From: Bradyrhizobium sp. JYMT SZCCT0180
GTDB lineage: Bacteria > Pseudomonadota > Alphaproteobacteria > Rhizobiales > Xanthobacteraceae
Reading direction: 5' to 3'
Assembly (NCBI RefSeq): GCF_018130165.1
Contig: NZ_JAFCLZ010000016.1
Coordinates: 1-64,000, forward strand
Length of the DNA: 64,000 nucleotides
Positions 27,253-35,906 of the stretch are shown in pieces (position 1 is the first letter of the stretch; each line of letters opens with the position of its first letter). A program made the translations under genes and the position numbers. The notes under the pieces are model-generated. The model searched no databases. It had not been told where the DNA came from and saw only the letters and a program-made list of their open reading frames with translations.

Positions 27253-27356
27253 GTCATTCAGGGGCGCGCCGATTGGCGCGAGCCCGGAATCCATTGGGCT
27301 GCGGACTTTGCGGTGAAATGGATTCCGGGCTCGTGCTGCGCACGCCCCGGAATGAC
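27253..27356. repeat. REP-like palindrome, 'gtcattcaggggcgcg' family
   Basis: Ends gtcattcaggggcgcgcc and gcacgccccggaatgac pair imperfectly; inside, gagcccggaatccatt pairs with aatggattccgggctc exactly. It lies just after lysC and may serve as its transcript end. Confidence 0.7.
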
Positions 27357-27366
27357 GGAGAATTAC

Positions 27367-28620
27367 CTAACCCTGGTCGAGCCCATAGAGCGTGTGCAGC
27401 GTGCGCACCGCAAGCTCGGTATAGGCGGCGTCGATCAGCACCGAGAACTTGATCTCGGAGGTGGTGATGGCGCGGATATTGATGTTTCGCGCGGCAAGTG
27501 CGGTGAACGCCTGAGCGGCGACGCCGGCATGGCTGCGCATGCCGCTGCCGATCACCGACACCTTGGCGACGTCAGTGGCACTGTCCAGCCGCTTGTAGCC
27601 GATCTTGTCCTTGGCCGCGGCGATGGTGTCCCTGGCGCGGGTATAGTCGGAGGCCGGCACGGTGAAGGTCAGGTCGGTGGTCTTGCCGTCCTCGGAGACG
27701 TTCTGCACGATCATGTCGACATTGATGTTGGCGTCCGCGAGCGGTCCGAAGATCGCGGCGGCAACGCCCGGCTTGTCCTCGATCTGGCGCACGGAAATCT
27801 GGGCTTCGTCCTTGGAGAAGGCGATGCCGGTGACGACGTGGTTTTCCATGATTTCCTCCTCGCTGCAGATCAGCGTGCCCGGCGGCGTGGCGTGCGGGTC
27901 GATATCCTCGGGCTTGTCGAAGCTGGAACGGACGAAAACCGGCATACTATGCACCATGCCGAGTTCCACCGAGCGCACCTGCAGGACCTTGGCGCCCTGG
28001 GAGGCCAGTTCCAGCATGTCCTCGAAGGCGATCTTGTCGAGCCGCCGCGCCTTGGGAACCACGCGCGGGTCGGTGGTGTAGACGCCGTCGACGTCGGTGT
28101 AGATGTCGCAGCGGTCGGCATGAATGGCGGCCGCGATCGCCACCGCCGAAGTGTCCGAACCGCCGCGCCCCAGCGTGGTGATTCGGCCCGTCTGCGGATT
28201 GATGCCCTGGAAGCCGGCGATGACGGCGACTTCCTTGCGGTCCTTGAAACGGTTGATGATCTCGGTGCCGTCGATTTCGAGGATCCGCGCCGAGGCGTGT
28301 GCGTCCGAGGTCCGGATCGGGATTTGCCAGCCCTGCCAGGAGCGGGCCTGAATGCCGATCGCCTGCAACGCGATCGCCAGCAGTCCGGACGTGACCTGTT
28401 CGCCGGACGCTACCACCGCGTCATATTCGCGGGCGTCGTGCATCGGCGAGGCGTCGCGGCACCAGTCCACCAGCTCGTTGGTCTTGCCGGACATCGCCGA
28501 CACCACCACGGCGACGTCGTGCCCCGCATCGACTTCGCGCTTGACGTGACGCGCGACGTTGCGGATTCGGTCGATATTGGCGACGGATGTACCGCCGAAT
28601 TTCATCACGAGGCGGCCCAT
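27367..28620 (-). CDS. lysC: Aspartate kinase
   Basis: A 417-aa kinase that phosphorylates aspartate at the start of lysine, threonine and methionine synthesis. The nucleotide site KFGGTSVAN is at residues 7-15. The kinase domain runs to about 250 (with LGRGGSDTSAVAIA), and two C-terminal ACT domains (about 265-417) carry feedback control by amino acids. Start: ATG at 28620, as the family usually begins MxRLVMKFGG; no strong ribosome site is visible. It is divergent from the PH-domain gene at 28820. Confidence 0.95.
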   Translation of the reverse strand: MGRLVMKFGGTSVANIDRIRNVARHVKREVDAGHDVAVVVSAMSGKTNELVDWCRDASPMHDAREYDAVVASGEQVTSGLLAIALQAIGIQARSWQGWQIPIRTSDAHASARILEIDGTEIINRFKDRKEVAVIAGFQGINPQTGRITTLGRGGSDTSAVAIAAAIHADRCDIYTDVDGVYTTDPRVVPKARRLDKIAFEDMLELASQGAKVLQVRSVELGMVHSMPVFVRSSFDKPEDIDPHATPPGTLICSEEEIMENHVVTGIAFSKDEAQISVRQIEDKPGVAAAIFGPLADANINVDMIVQNVSEDGKTTDLTFTVPASDYTRARDTIAAAKDKIGYKRLDSATDVAKVSVIGSGMRSHAGVAAQAFTALAARNINIRAITTSEIKFSVLIDAAYTELAVRTLHTLYGLDQG

Positions 28621-28819
28621 GACGACGCGTGCATTCCCTGTGAGGATAAGTATGGTGGCCCGCACGAAAATGGAGCGTCCGGGCCGAAAGCGGCGTATAC
28701 ATAGCGGCGCGTCCCGGGGCAAGCATCCGGGTGCATTTTCGGTCTAAAATGGCGCAAAATGCTGTGGTAGCGGGTTAATTCAGGTCGGGCGCATTTAGGT
28801 CAGGTGCAAGGTTAGGTGA

Positions 28820-29299
28820 ATGGGGCGTTATATCGACGATATCCTGCAGCCCGGCGAGAAGGTGCTGTATTCCACCAATGCACACTGGATCTTCTTCCTG
28901 CCGGCGATCGTGCTCTGGGCCGCGGCACTGGCGCTCTTCGTGGGCTCGGGCATGATCCCGGCGGGGCCCATGGTTTTGGTCCTCTGGTCGCTGGCGGCGA
29001 TCGTGGCCCTTGCCGCGTTGTACAAGACGGCGACCGCCTGGTTCCATCGCTGGACCACCGAAACCGACGTCACCAATTTCCGTGTCATCCACAAGACCGG
29101 CTTTGTTCAGCGGCAAACCTTTGAGATGAGCGTGGACAAGGTCGAGAGCGTTGACGTCAACCAGAGCATCCTCGGCCGCATCCTCAACTACGGCGACGTG
29201 ACGGTGCTGGGGGTCGGCGAGGGTGGCAAGACCCTCGACACCATTTCTTCGCCGTTGGCATTTCGCAATGCCATCACGGCACGACCGGCCGGCGCGTAA
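28820..29299 (+). CDS. Bacterial PH-domain membrane protein
   Basis: A 159-aa protein with two hydrophobic segments (about 24-70: IFFLPAIVLWAAALALFVG and a second one). A bacterial pleckstrin-homology-like domain (bPH_2 / DUF304) follows, with the typical TNFRVIHKTGFVQRQTFEMSVDKVESVDV. The family sits in the membrane; its ligand is unknown. The ubiG gene begins three bases after its stop codon, so the two are probably one transcript. Confidence 0.82.
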   Translation: MGRYIDDILQPGEKVLYSTNAHWIFFLPAIVLWAAALALFVGSGMIPAGPMVLVLWSLAAIVALAALYKTATAWFHRWTTETDVTNFRVIHKTGFVQRQTFEMSVDKVESVDVNQSILGRILNYGDVTVLGVGEGGKTLDTISSPLAFRNAITARPAGA

Positions 29300-29302
29300 A
29301 TC

Positions 29303-30061
29303 ATGGCCATGCAAACAAATCACGCCGGCGCATCGGGAAGCACGGTCGATCCGGCCGAAGTCGCGAAATTCTCGAAACTGTCGGACGAGTGGTGGGACCC
29401 CAAGGGCAAGATGGCCCCGCTGCACAAGATCAATCCGCTGCGGCTGACCTATATCCGCGACGCCGCCTGCCGCAAGTTCGAGCGTAACGTCAAAAGCCTG
29501 AATTGCCTCGGCGGCCTGCGCATCCTCGATATCGGCTGCGGCGCCGGCCTCTTGTGCGAGCCGTTCACGCGGCTGGGCGCGCAGGTGATCGGGATCGATC
29601 CTTCCGCGACTAACATCGCCGCCGCCAAGCTGCACGCCGACAAGGGTCATCTGTCGATCGATTACCGCTGCACCACGGCCGAGGAGATGGACGTGCGCGA
29701 GCGCTTCGACATCGTGCTGGCGATGGAAGTGGTCGAGCACGTCACTGACGTCGGCGTCTTCCTCGACCGCTGCGCGGCGATGCTCAAGCCGGGCGGGATG
29801 ATGGTGCTCTCGACACTGAACCGCAACTGGAAGAGCTTTGCGCTGGCGATCGTCGGCGCCGAATATGTGCTGCGCTGGCTGCCGCGCGGCACCCATGAGT
29901 GGAACAAGTTCGTCACCCCCGACGAACTCGCCCAGCATCTGGCCAACAACCGGCTCGCCATCACCGAACAGGCCGGCGTGGTCTACAACCCGCTCGCCGA
30001 CAAATGGAGCATCTCGTCCGACATGGACGTGAACTACATGGTGGTCGCGGAGGAGATGTAG
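29303..30061 (+). CDS. ubiG: Ubiquinone O-methyltransferase UbiG
   Basis: A 252-aa SAM enzyme making both O-methylations in ubiquinone synthesis. The opening SKLSDEWWDPKGKMAPLHKINPLRLTYI is characteristic of UbiG. The SAM loop LDIGCGAGLLCEPF is near residue 72, and VLAMEVVEHV and KPGGMMVLSTLNR follow. It is coupled tightly to the upstream PH-domain gene. Other ubiquinone genes are not in the window. Confidence 0.94.
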   Translation: MAMQTNHAGASGSTVDPAEVAKFSKLSDEWWDPKGKMAPLHKINPLRLTYIRDAACRKFERNVKSLNCLGGLRILDIGCGAGLLCEPFTRLGAQVIGIDPSATNIAAAKLHADKGHLSIDYRCTTAEEMDVRERFDIVLAMEVVEHVTDVGVFLDRCAAMLKPGGMMVLSTLNRNWKSFALAIVGAEYVLRWLPRGTHEWNKFVTPDELAQHLANNRLAITEQAGVVYNPLADKWSISSDMDVNYMVVAEEM

Positions 30062-30071
30062 TCTGCTTTCT

Positions 30072-30207
30072 TACCTCGCCCCGCTTGCGGGGAGAGGTCG
30101 GATCGCACTTGCGATCCGGGTGAGGGGGTACAGGTCTAACGATACATCGCACTCGGGGTGAGAGCCCCTCACCCCAACCCTCTCCCCGTAAGAACGGGGC
30201 GAGGGAG
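30072..30207. repeat. REP-like palindrome, 'cctcgccccgcttgcggggag' family
   Basis: Left part cctcgccccgcttgcgggga plus gatccgggtgaggggg; right part gcccctcaccc and tctccccgtaagaacggggcgagg. The outer and inner arms pair across about 136 bases. It lies between ubiG and a transporter gene. Confidence 0.75.
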
Positions 30208-30292
30208 CAAATCGCAATCCTGTCATGCGCCGTTTCGGTTGACCGCGTGCGCCGCGACCGGCACGGTGCGGCACCCTTCCGACGGTATCCCC

Positions 30293-31192
30293 ATGTTCAC
30301 GGTCGCCTCGCTCTGGATTCCCTTCACCCTCATTGCTGCGCTCGGCCAGGTCGCGCGCAATGCGATGCAGCGGTCGTTGACGGGGCCGCTCGGGACCTGG
30401 GGCGCGACCAATATCCGTTTCCTGTTCGGCTTCCCGTTTTCGATCGTCTTCTTTGCGGTCGTCGTGACCGTCACCGGCGACCATATCTCGTGGCCGACGG
30501 CGGCGTTCTGGCCCTGGCTGCTGCTCGGCGCGCTGAGCCAGATCGTCGGCACCGGCATGATGCTGCTCGCGATGAACGACCGCTCGTTCGTGGTGACCAC
30601 GGCGTACCTGAAAACCGAGGCGATCCAGACCGCGATCTTCGGCTTCATCTTTCTGGCCGATCATCTGACGGTGCTGAAGGTGGTCGCGATCCTGATTGCG
30701 ACCGCCGGTGTCGTCATCGCGGCGCTGCGGCCGGCTGGGGGCAAGGGTTTTGCGGATCTGAAGCCGACGCTGCTCGGCCTTGGCGCCGCGGCGGCGTTCG
30801 CGCTGTCGGCGGTCGGCTTTCGCGGTGCCGTCATTGCGGTGCCCGGCGTTTCCTTCGTGACGGCGGCGTCCTACACGCTGGTGTTCGGCCTGTTCGTGCA
30901 GACGCTGGTGCTGTCGGTCTATCTGCTGTTCCGCGCGCCCGACGTGCTCCGGAAAATCCTGGGCTTATGGAGGCCCTCGATGCTGGCGGGCTTCATGGGC
31001 GCGTTTGCCTCGCAGTTCTGGTTCCTGGCGTTCGCGCTGACGGCGGCCGCCAATGTCCGCACGCTGGCGCTGGTCGAGGTGCTGTTCGCTCAGGCCGTGG
31101 CGTATTATTCGTTCAAGCAGCCGCTGTCGGCGCGGGAATTGGCCGGGATCGTATTGATCGTGGCGGGTGTGGCGCTGCTGGTGGCGGCGTAA
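30293..31192 (+). CDS. DMT-superfamily (EamA) transporter
   Basis: A 299-aa membrane protein with about ten hydrophobic segments and a duplicated EamA layout. The first repeat ends with DRSFVVTTAYLKTEAIQTAIFG and the second with ANVRTLALVEVLFAQAVAYY, both typical of the superfamily. The ATG at 30293 was chosen over 30158 because the upstream 45 codons lie in REP sequence. Substrate unknown. Its stop is followed within 11 bases by a REP element. Confidence 0.78.
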   Translation: MFTVASLWIPFTLIAALGQVARNAMQRSLTGPLGTWGATNIRFLFGFPFSIVFFAVVVTVTGDHISWPTAAFWPWLLLGALSQIVGTGMMLLAMNDRSFVVTTAYLKTEAIQTAIFGFIFLADHLTVLKVVAILIATAGVVIAALRPAGGKGFADLKPTLLGLGAAAAFALSAVGFRGAVIAVPGVSFVTAASYTLVFGLFVQTLVLSVYLLFRAPDVLRKILGLWRPSMLAGFMGAFASQFWFLAFALTAAANVRTLALVEVLFAQAVAYYSFKQPLSARELAGIVLIVAGVALLVAA

Positions 31193-31202
31193 TTCCAGCT
31201 TC

Positions 31203-31289
31203 GTAGGGTGGGCAAAGGCGCGCTTGCGCCGTGCCCACCATCCTCGTCGCGCAAGAAGCGGTGGGCACGCTTCGCTTTGCCCACCCTAC
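31203..31289. repeat. REP-like palindrome, 'gtagggtgggcaaagg' family, copy 2
   Basis: Ends gtagggtgggcaaaggcgc and gctttgcccaccctac, with inner gtgcccacca / gtgggcac. It lies between the transporter gene and the convergent DUF1178 gene. Confidence 0.85.
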
Positions 31290-31294
31290 GGAAT

Positions 31295-31774
31295 CTAATT
31301 CCTATCGTCCGGCAGCACCGGCAGCGGCGAGACCTCGACGCCCTCGTCGATCAGGGCGCGGGCTTCGTCGGGCGACGCCTCGCCATAGATCGGGCGGTGC
31401 TCGATATCGCCGTAATGCATCTTGCGCGCTTCGTTGGGAAAGCGCTCGCCGACATTGTCGGCGTTCTTGGTGATGTGGTCGCGCAGTTCCTTGATCTTGG
31501 CGCGCAGCTCGAGCTCCTGCGCCATCAACAGCGGCGTGGCCTCGGTTGGCGTCCCTTCCGTGCTCGCGATTTCCGCAGCGGGCACCCGACGCGAATCTTC
31601 ACGGCCCTTCTTGCTGACGACCTGCGGAGCCATGATGGCGCGCTCGACCTTGACCGAGCCGCAGGACGGGCAGCTCACCAGCCTGCGCTTCTCCTGGCTC
31701 TCATAGGCCGTTGAGCTTTGAAACCAGCTTTCGAAAGCATGGCCCCGCTCGCAGCGCAGGTTGTAGCGGATCAT
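31295..31774 (-). CDS. DUF1178 protein with zinc-ribbon-like start
   Basis: A 159-aa protein. It opens IRYNLRCERGHAFESWFQSS and has CPSCG at 35-39; these Cys residues could form a small zinc ribbon. The C-terminal helix ERFPNEARKMHYGDIEHRPIYG is the DUF1178 signature. Its ATG overlaps the stop codon of the upstream nitrilase-family gene by four bases (ATGA), so it is translated in the same unit. Function unknown; the conserved pairing with the nitrilase gene suggests a shared role. Confidence 0.85.
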   Translation of the reverse strand: MIRYNLRCERGHAFESWFQSSTAYESQEKRRLVSCPSCGSVKVERAIMAPQVVSKKGREDSRRVPAAEIASTEGTPTEATPLLMAQELELRAKIKELRDHITKNADNVGERFPNEARKMHYGDIEHRPIYGEASPDEARALIDEGVEVSPLPVLPDDRN

Positions 31775-32649
31775 GCCGAGCCCCGGACCAGGTGCAGATG
31801 TTCCGGGCCGGCCTTGGGATCGGCGATGCCGAAGCGCCGCCCGTGCTGCAGCGACGGCACGGTTTTTCGCGCGGTCTCGACCTTGGACGGATCGATCTCG
31901 GCGAGGAACACGCCGGGCTCGACGCCGCCCTCGGCGAGGATCTCGCCCCAGGGCGCGACGATCAGCGAATGCCCATAGGTCTCGCGCTTGTTCTCATGCA
32001 TGCCGCATTGCGCGGCGGCGAACACGAAGCAGCCGGTTTCGATGGCGCGGGCGCGCAGCAGGATATGCCAATGCGCCTCGCCGGTCTTTCTGGTGAAGGC
32101 CGACGGCACGGTGAGGAACGACGCGCCGCTTTCGGCGAGTGCACGGTAGAGCGCCGGAAAGCGCACGTCGTAGCAGATCGTGAGCCCGATCCGGCCCCAC
32201 GGCAGGTCCGAGATCACGGCGGTTTCGCCCGGCTGGTAGTTGGCGGACTCGCGATAGCTCTCGCCGCCGGGCAGGTCGATGTCGAACATATGGATCTTGT
32301 CGTAGCTGGCGAGCAGATTGCCGTCGGGCCCGATCAGGAACGAACGGTTGACCGCGCGCTCCGGCGAGAAGCGCAGCGCCAATGAGCCGACATGCAGATG
32401 GATCTTCAGCTCCGCCGCCAGCGCGCGATACGCCTTCAGCGTCTTGTCGTCCTCTTCGCTCGCCAGATGCTCGAACAGCGCCTTGCGGTTCAGCTGCATC
32501 ATGTTGCTCACCTCGGGGGTTTGCACATAATCAGCGCCCTGCGCCACCGCTTCGCGGATCAGCTTCATGCCCTGCTCGAGGCTCGGCTCCGGCAGCAGGG
32601 AGGTGCGCATCTGCACCATCGCGGCGGTGAAGGTCGTGGCAGCGCTCAT
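31771..32649 (-). CDS. Carbon-nitrogen hydrolase, Nit family
   Basis: A 292-aa nitrilase-superfamily amidase. The catalytic triad is visible as E46 (TPEVS), K118 (YDKIHMFD) and C159 (LTICYDVRFP). The YDKIHMFDIDLPGGESYRES segment is characteristic of the Nit1/Nit2 branch, whose members act as deaminated-glutathione amidase or omega-amidase. It lies between grxC and the DUF1178 gene with four-base overlaps on both sides, so all three form one tightly coupled operon. The glutathione link with grxC supports the deaminated-glutathione role. Confidence 0.88.
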   Translation of the reverse strand: MSAATTFTAAMVQMRTSLLPEPSLEQGMKLIREAVAQGADYVQTPEVSNMMQLNRKALFEHLASEEDDKTLKAYRALAAELKIHLHVGSLALRFSPERAVNRSFLIGPDGNLLASYDKIHMFDIDLPGGESYRESANYQPGETAVISDLPWGRIGLTICYDVRFPALYRALAESGASFLTVPSAFTRKTGEAHWHILLRARAIETGCFVFAAAQCGMHENKRETYGHSLIVAPWGEILAEGGVEPGVFLAEIDPSKVETARKTVPSLQHGRRFGIADPKAGPEHLHLVRGSA

Positions 32650-32921
32650 GACGAGGCCTTTTCTCCCGCCAGCAACGCATCGAGCCTGCCCGCGCGGTCC
32701 AGCGCGTAAAGCTCGTCGCAGCCACCGACATGGGTTGCGCCGATGAAGATCTGCGGAAACGTCGAGCCGGCGCCGGCCCGATCGTACATCTGTTCGCGAT
32801 AGGAAGGGTCGTTGGATACGCTGAGTTCGGTAAACGCGGCATTCTTGCGCGTCAGCAGCGATTTGGCCGCGGTGCAGTAACCGCAGCCCGGGCGGGTGTA
32901 GATTTCAACGGCAGCGGTCAT
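32646..32921 (-). CDS. grxC: Glutaredoxin 3
   Basis: A 91-aa glutaredoxin. The active site is C13-G-Y-C16, a variant of the usual CPYC, and the glutathione-binding TFPQIFI and GGCDEL segments are present. It reduces disulfides or glutathionylated proteins using glutathione. It is the first gene of the grxC-nitrilase-DUF1178 operon; comF lies upstream on the same strand after about 45 bp. Confidence 0.93.
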   Translation of the reverse strand: MTAAVEIYTRPGCGYCTAAKSLLTRKNAAFTELSVSNDPSYREQMYDRAGAGSTFPQIFIGATHVGGCDELYALDRAGRLDALLAGEKASS

Positions 32922-32965
32922 GGAGCGCTCTGGTTCGCAAGTTCCGGGAATGGCAAGTCTTTGAA

Positions 32966-33775
32966 TTATATGGGAGCCCGGTGGGTGTCCACAACCCGCG
33001 CGAATACCAGCACGTCGACCTGCGCGGCCTTGGCGCGCAATAAGGCACGGGCGCAGGCGTCGGTGGTGGCGCCTGATGTCAGGACGTCGTCGATCAGGAC
33101 CACGCGGCGGCCCTGGATGTCGGTGCTGCGGTCAGGGGCTACCTTGAACGCGCCCTGCACATTGCGGGCGCGCTGCGGGCGCGACAGCCCGATCTGCTGT
33201 TCGGTCGCCCGAACCCGCCGGAGCGCCTCGGAGGCCAGTTTCACCCCGGTTTGGCGCGAAATCACCCGCGCCAGCGCGCCGGACTGGTTGTAACGGCGGC
33301 TCCAGCCGCGTCGCCAATGCAGGGGAACCGGGACCAGCACGTCGGCTTCACCGAGCAATTCCTGGCCGGCGCGGGCCATCCAGCGGCCCATCGCGGGCGC
33401 CAGATCGGTGCGGTCCTGGTACTTCAGCGAATGAACCAGCGTGCGCGCGACATCGTCGTAGCGCACGGCGGCGCGGGCGCGCTGGTAGGCCGGTGGATTG
33501 GCGATCGCCTCCATCGACAGCAGATCGGGCCCGGGGTCGTAGACAAAGGGAATGCCGAGCCGCGGGCAGTAGGGCGGTTCGATGAACGACAATTTGGCCC
33601 AGCATTGCGCGCAGACGCCCTCGCCATCGACCGGCTCGCGGCAGGAAACGCACAGCGTCGGCAGCGCGATGTCGAGCGCCAGCCGCGGAATATGCGCGAA
33701 CACGCCGCGCGCCGCGTTCAGCACGCCGCGCCAATGGGTGGAAATGGAGCGTGGTGGTGATGCCTCGGCGTCCAT
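32966..33775 (-). CDS. comF: ComF-family phosphoribosyltransferase-like protein
   Basis: A 269-aa protein of the ComF group (competence protein F / amidophosphoribosyltransferase-like). A double zinc ribbon is seen near the N-terminus (LCVSC, CAQC). The PRPP-type loop VVLIDDVLTSGATTDAC is near residue 227, and SRRYNQSGALAR is also conserved. The exact role is unclear; DNA uptake or repair has been proposed for relatives. Its first codons lie inside a 25-bp direct repeat (33746-33770 and 34901-34925), so the 5' end of this gene was copied when the RTX gene arrived. Confidence 0.85.
   Translation of the reverse strand: MDAEASPPRSISTHWRGVLNAARGVFAHIPRLALDIALPTLCVSCREPVDGEGVCAQCWAKLSFIEPPYCPRLGIPFVYDPGPDLLSMEAIANPPAYQRARAAVRYDDVARTLVHSLKYQDRTDLAPAMGRWMARAGQELLGEADVLVPVPLHWRRGWSRRYNQSGALARVISRQTGVKLASEALRRVRATEQQIGLSRPQRARNVQGAFKVAPDRSTDIQGRRVVLIDDVLTSGATTDACARALLRAKAAQVDVLVFARVVDTHRAPI
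33746..33770. repeat. 25-bp direct repeat flanking the RTX insertion, left copy
   Basis: Starts ggagcgtggtggtgatg and ends ctcggcg; 24 of 25 bases match 34901-34925. It overlaps codons 2 to 10 of comF. Weaker similarity continues for roughly 30 bases beyond it on both copies (gaggc..gcgccaa....gtacca). Confidence 0.85.
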
Positions 33776-33914
33776 GGGGCGAGGCTAGCGCCAAGGCAGT
33801 ACCATCGACAAGGCCTCCAGTCGTGATCGGCGACCTTGCGGACGATCGAGTCTCGTAACGTTCGGAAGCGGTAGCCCAGTGACGAGCCGCCGCTCCCGAT
33901 ACGCCGCTCGAGTC

Positions 33915-34754
33915 TCAGGTGATGTGATAGTGACTGAACTGATCGGTGGATGTCAGCCCGGCCATCGTGACACCGATGTCGGCACGCGTATCGCCGTCGG
34001 TATCGGCAAACACGTAGCCGTTCTGGCCATCCGTGATGAAAACATAGTCCACCGACTTCAACATGTAATTGGCCATGTTGAGCGCAGCGTCGAACCCGCG
34101 GCCCGATATGTAGGTTTCGTCGTAATTCGACGCGGTCGCATCGCCAGGCAACTCGAGATGAGCATGCGCGCGGTCGAAATGCGCGACGATGTCTTGCGCC
34201 CCGTCGACGGGATTGCTGTCGCCCCTGTTGATCACGAGCGTGTCCCAGCCACTGACGATGACCGTGTCCTGGCCCGCGCCGCCCCATACGGTATTGGTGC
34301 CGTAGTAGCCCGGCGTGGTGCCGTATCCGTAGTCCGTGATGATGTAGTCGTCGCCACGACCGCCAATGATCGTGTCATCGCCTCCACCGCCAATGATCGT
34401 ATCGCGCGCCCAGCCGCCCCAGATGGTGTCGTTGCCATCCTGAAGGTTGCCCTCCGACGCCTGCTGGTGATCGCCGTAGATCGTCACGGGGTCTACCGAG
34501 TGGTAATAGCTGATGGTGTCGTTGCCGTTTCCACCCCTGACGGTGTCGTTGCCCCAGAACTCGAAGACGTTCGGCCGTGCACCACTTTCCGCGTAGATCT
34601 GGTCGTCGCCATTGCCGCCACTTATGTAGTCGACACCCATGCCGCCGTAGATGCGGTCGTTGCCACCGAAGCCGAAGATGCTGTCACCCTCGTCGGTCCC
34701 CAGGAGTTGCGAGCCGAAATATCTGTTAAAGCGTTCCAGTCCCAAAACTGCCAT
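33915..34754 (-). CDS. RTX-type calcium-binding repeat protein
   Basis: A 279-aa acidic protein made mostly of RTX nonapeptides (GGNDRIYGG, GGNGDDQIY, GGNGNDTIS, GGGGDDTII, GGRGDDYII, GGAGQDTVI) that form calcium-bound beta-rolls. Such proteins are normally secreted by type I systems through an uncleaved C-terminal signal; no secretion genes are nearby. The C-terminus DTDGDTRADIGVTMAGLTSTDQFSH resembles the usual RTX ending. The ATG at 34754 is seven bases after aaggag; the ATG at 34760 is too close to that site. The gene is flanked by a direct repeat, and its sequence looks richer in A+T than its neighbours, so it is probably acquired. Confidence 0.85.
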   Translation of the reverse strand: MAVLGLERFNRYFGSQLLGTDEGDSIFGFGGNDRIYGGMGVDYISGGNGDDQIYAESGARPNVFEFWGNDTVRGGNGNDTISYYHSVDPVTIYGDHQQASEGNLQDGNDTIWGGWARDTIIGGGGDDTIIGGRGDDYIITDYGYGTTPGYYGTNTVWGGAGQDTVIVSGWDTLVINRGDSNPVDGAQDIVAHFDRAHAHLELPGDATASNYDETYISGRGFDAALNMANYMLKSVDYVFITDGQNGYVFADTDGDTRADIGVTMAGLTSTDQFSHYHIT

Positions 34755-34900
34755 TGCCATTCTCCTTGAAATGAAGCTGCAAACTCCCTTGCAAGGAAGC
34801 CCAGCGGTCACCTTCACGTGAAGGCACGCTCCTTATGTGACCGGGATCAAGCGTGAGATGTGATCTGCACCACAGAAGACGGCGTTGGGGATGCGACAAG

Positions 34901-34925
34901 GGAGCGTGGTGGTGATGTCTCGGCG
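34901..34925. repeat. 25-bp direct repeat flanking the RTX insertion, right copy
   Basis: Second copy of 33746-33770 with one mismatch. It lies in front of the methyltransferase gene, 1155 bases from the left copy and in the same orientation, and contains a dead copy of the comF start region. Confidence 0.85.
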
Positions 34926-34971
34926 CCGGCACCGGATTGCCAGAGGCGCGCCAATCAGCGTACCAACCGCC

Positions 34972-35814
34972 ATGGCTCAAAACCCGACCACCGCACCCAT
35001 CCTGTTCGACCGCGCGCTGTTGCGCGCGCGGCAGGGTCGTGCGCGCCGTGCTGGGCCGGCGACCTTCCTGCTCGATCGCGTCACCGAAGACCTCGAAGAG
35101 CGTTTGCAGGCGGTGACGCGGGAGTTTTCCGACGCCGCCGAAATCTGGACGCCGGGCGAATTGCTGCGCAAACCGGTCGCCGATCGTTTCAAATCCATCA
35201 CCCGGGTCGAACCGGATGAAATGGAAACGTTGAGGCTCGCGCCGGAATCGCTCGATCTTGCGGTCTCTGCGCTGGCTCTTCAATTCGTCAACGATTTGCC
35301 CGGCGTGCTGGCGCAGATCAGGCGCGCGCTGCGGCCGGATGGATTGCTGCTGGCGGCGATGATCGGCGGCGATACGCTGACCGAACTCCGGCAATCCTTT
35401 GCGGCGGCGGAGGCCGAATGCGAGGGCGGGGTGTCGCCGCGCGTCGCACCCTTTGCCGATCTGCGCGATGTCGGCGCGCTGTTGCAGCGCGCGGGTTTCG
35501 CGCTGCCGGTCACCGACGTCGATCGCCTCATCGTGCGCTACGACAGCGCGTTGGCGCTGATGGCCGATCTGAGAAGGATGGGTGCGACCAATATTCTGGT
35601 CGAGCGCCGGCGGGTACCGACCCGCCGCGCCACGCTGCTGCGGATGGCAGAGATTTACGGCGAGCGCTTTGCCGATGCGGACGGCCGCATCCGCGCCACC
35701 TGCGACGTGATCTGGCTGTCCGGCTGGGCGCCGCATGAAAGCCAGCCCAAACCGTTGCGGCCGGGTTCGGCGAAAGCCAGCCTGGAAGCGGCGGTGAAGC
35801 GGGCGCCGAAGTAG
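34972..35814 (+). CDS. SAM-dependent methyltransferase, BioC/NDUFAF5-like
   Basis: A 280-aa methyltransferase-fold protein. Residues 6-60 (LFDRALLRARQGRARRAGPATFLLDRVTEDLEERL) form the typical opening. The core has SALALQFVNDLPGVLAQIRRALRPDGLLLAAM, and the ending contains GRIRATCDVIWLSGWAPHE. This family includes mitochondrial NDUFAF5 and is close to BioC; the substrate is not settled for bacterial members. The ATG at 34972 (MAQNPTT) was chosen; upstream codons lie in the duplicated repeat. A second, decayed copy of its 3' end is at 38877-39038. Confidence 0.82.
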   Translation: MAQNPTTAPILFDRALLRARQGRARRAGPATFLLDRVTEDLEERLQAVTREFSDAAEIWTPGELLRKPVADRFKSITRVEPDEMETLRLAPESLDLAVSALALQFVNDLPGVLAQIRRALRPDGLLLAAMIGGDTLTELRQSFAAAEAECEGGVSPRVAPFADLRDVGALLQRAGFALPVTDVDRLIVRYDSALALMADLRRMGATNILVERRRVPTRRATLLRMAEIYGERFADADGRIRATCDVIWLSGWAPHESQPKPLRPGSAKASLEAAVKRAPK

Positions 35815-35906
35815 GCCGTGCTTTGTCCCGCGTCCGCTGCCCCGCGGTAGCTCGAGCGGCGTTAGCCCGGCTTTCAGAGCCGTCGTCACGCCGCGCGGGG
35901 CCTGAA

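Noticed and set aside
26751..27257. A 168-codon minus-strand frame across the ptsP start, with a hydrophobic TLLLLAGVLLG stretch
   Set aside because: More than a third overlaps ptsP in another frame, no start with a ribosome site is visible, and the rest is not protein-like.
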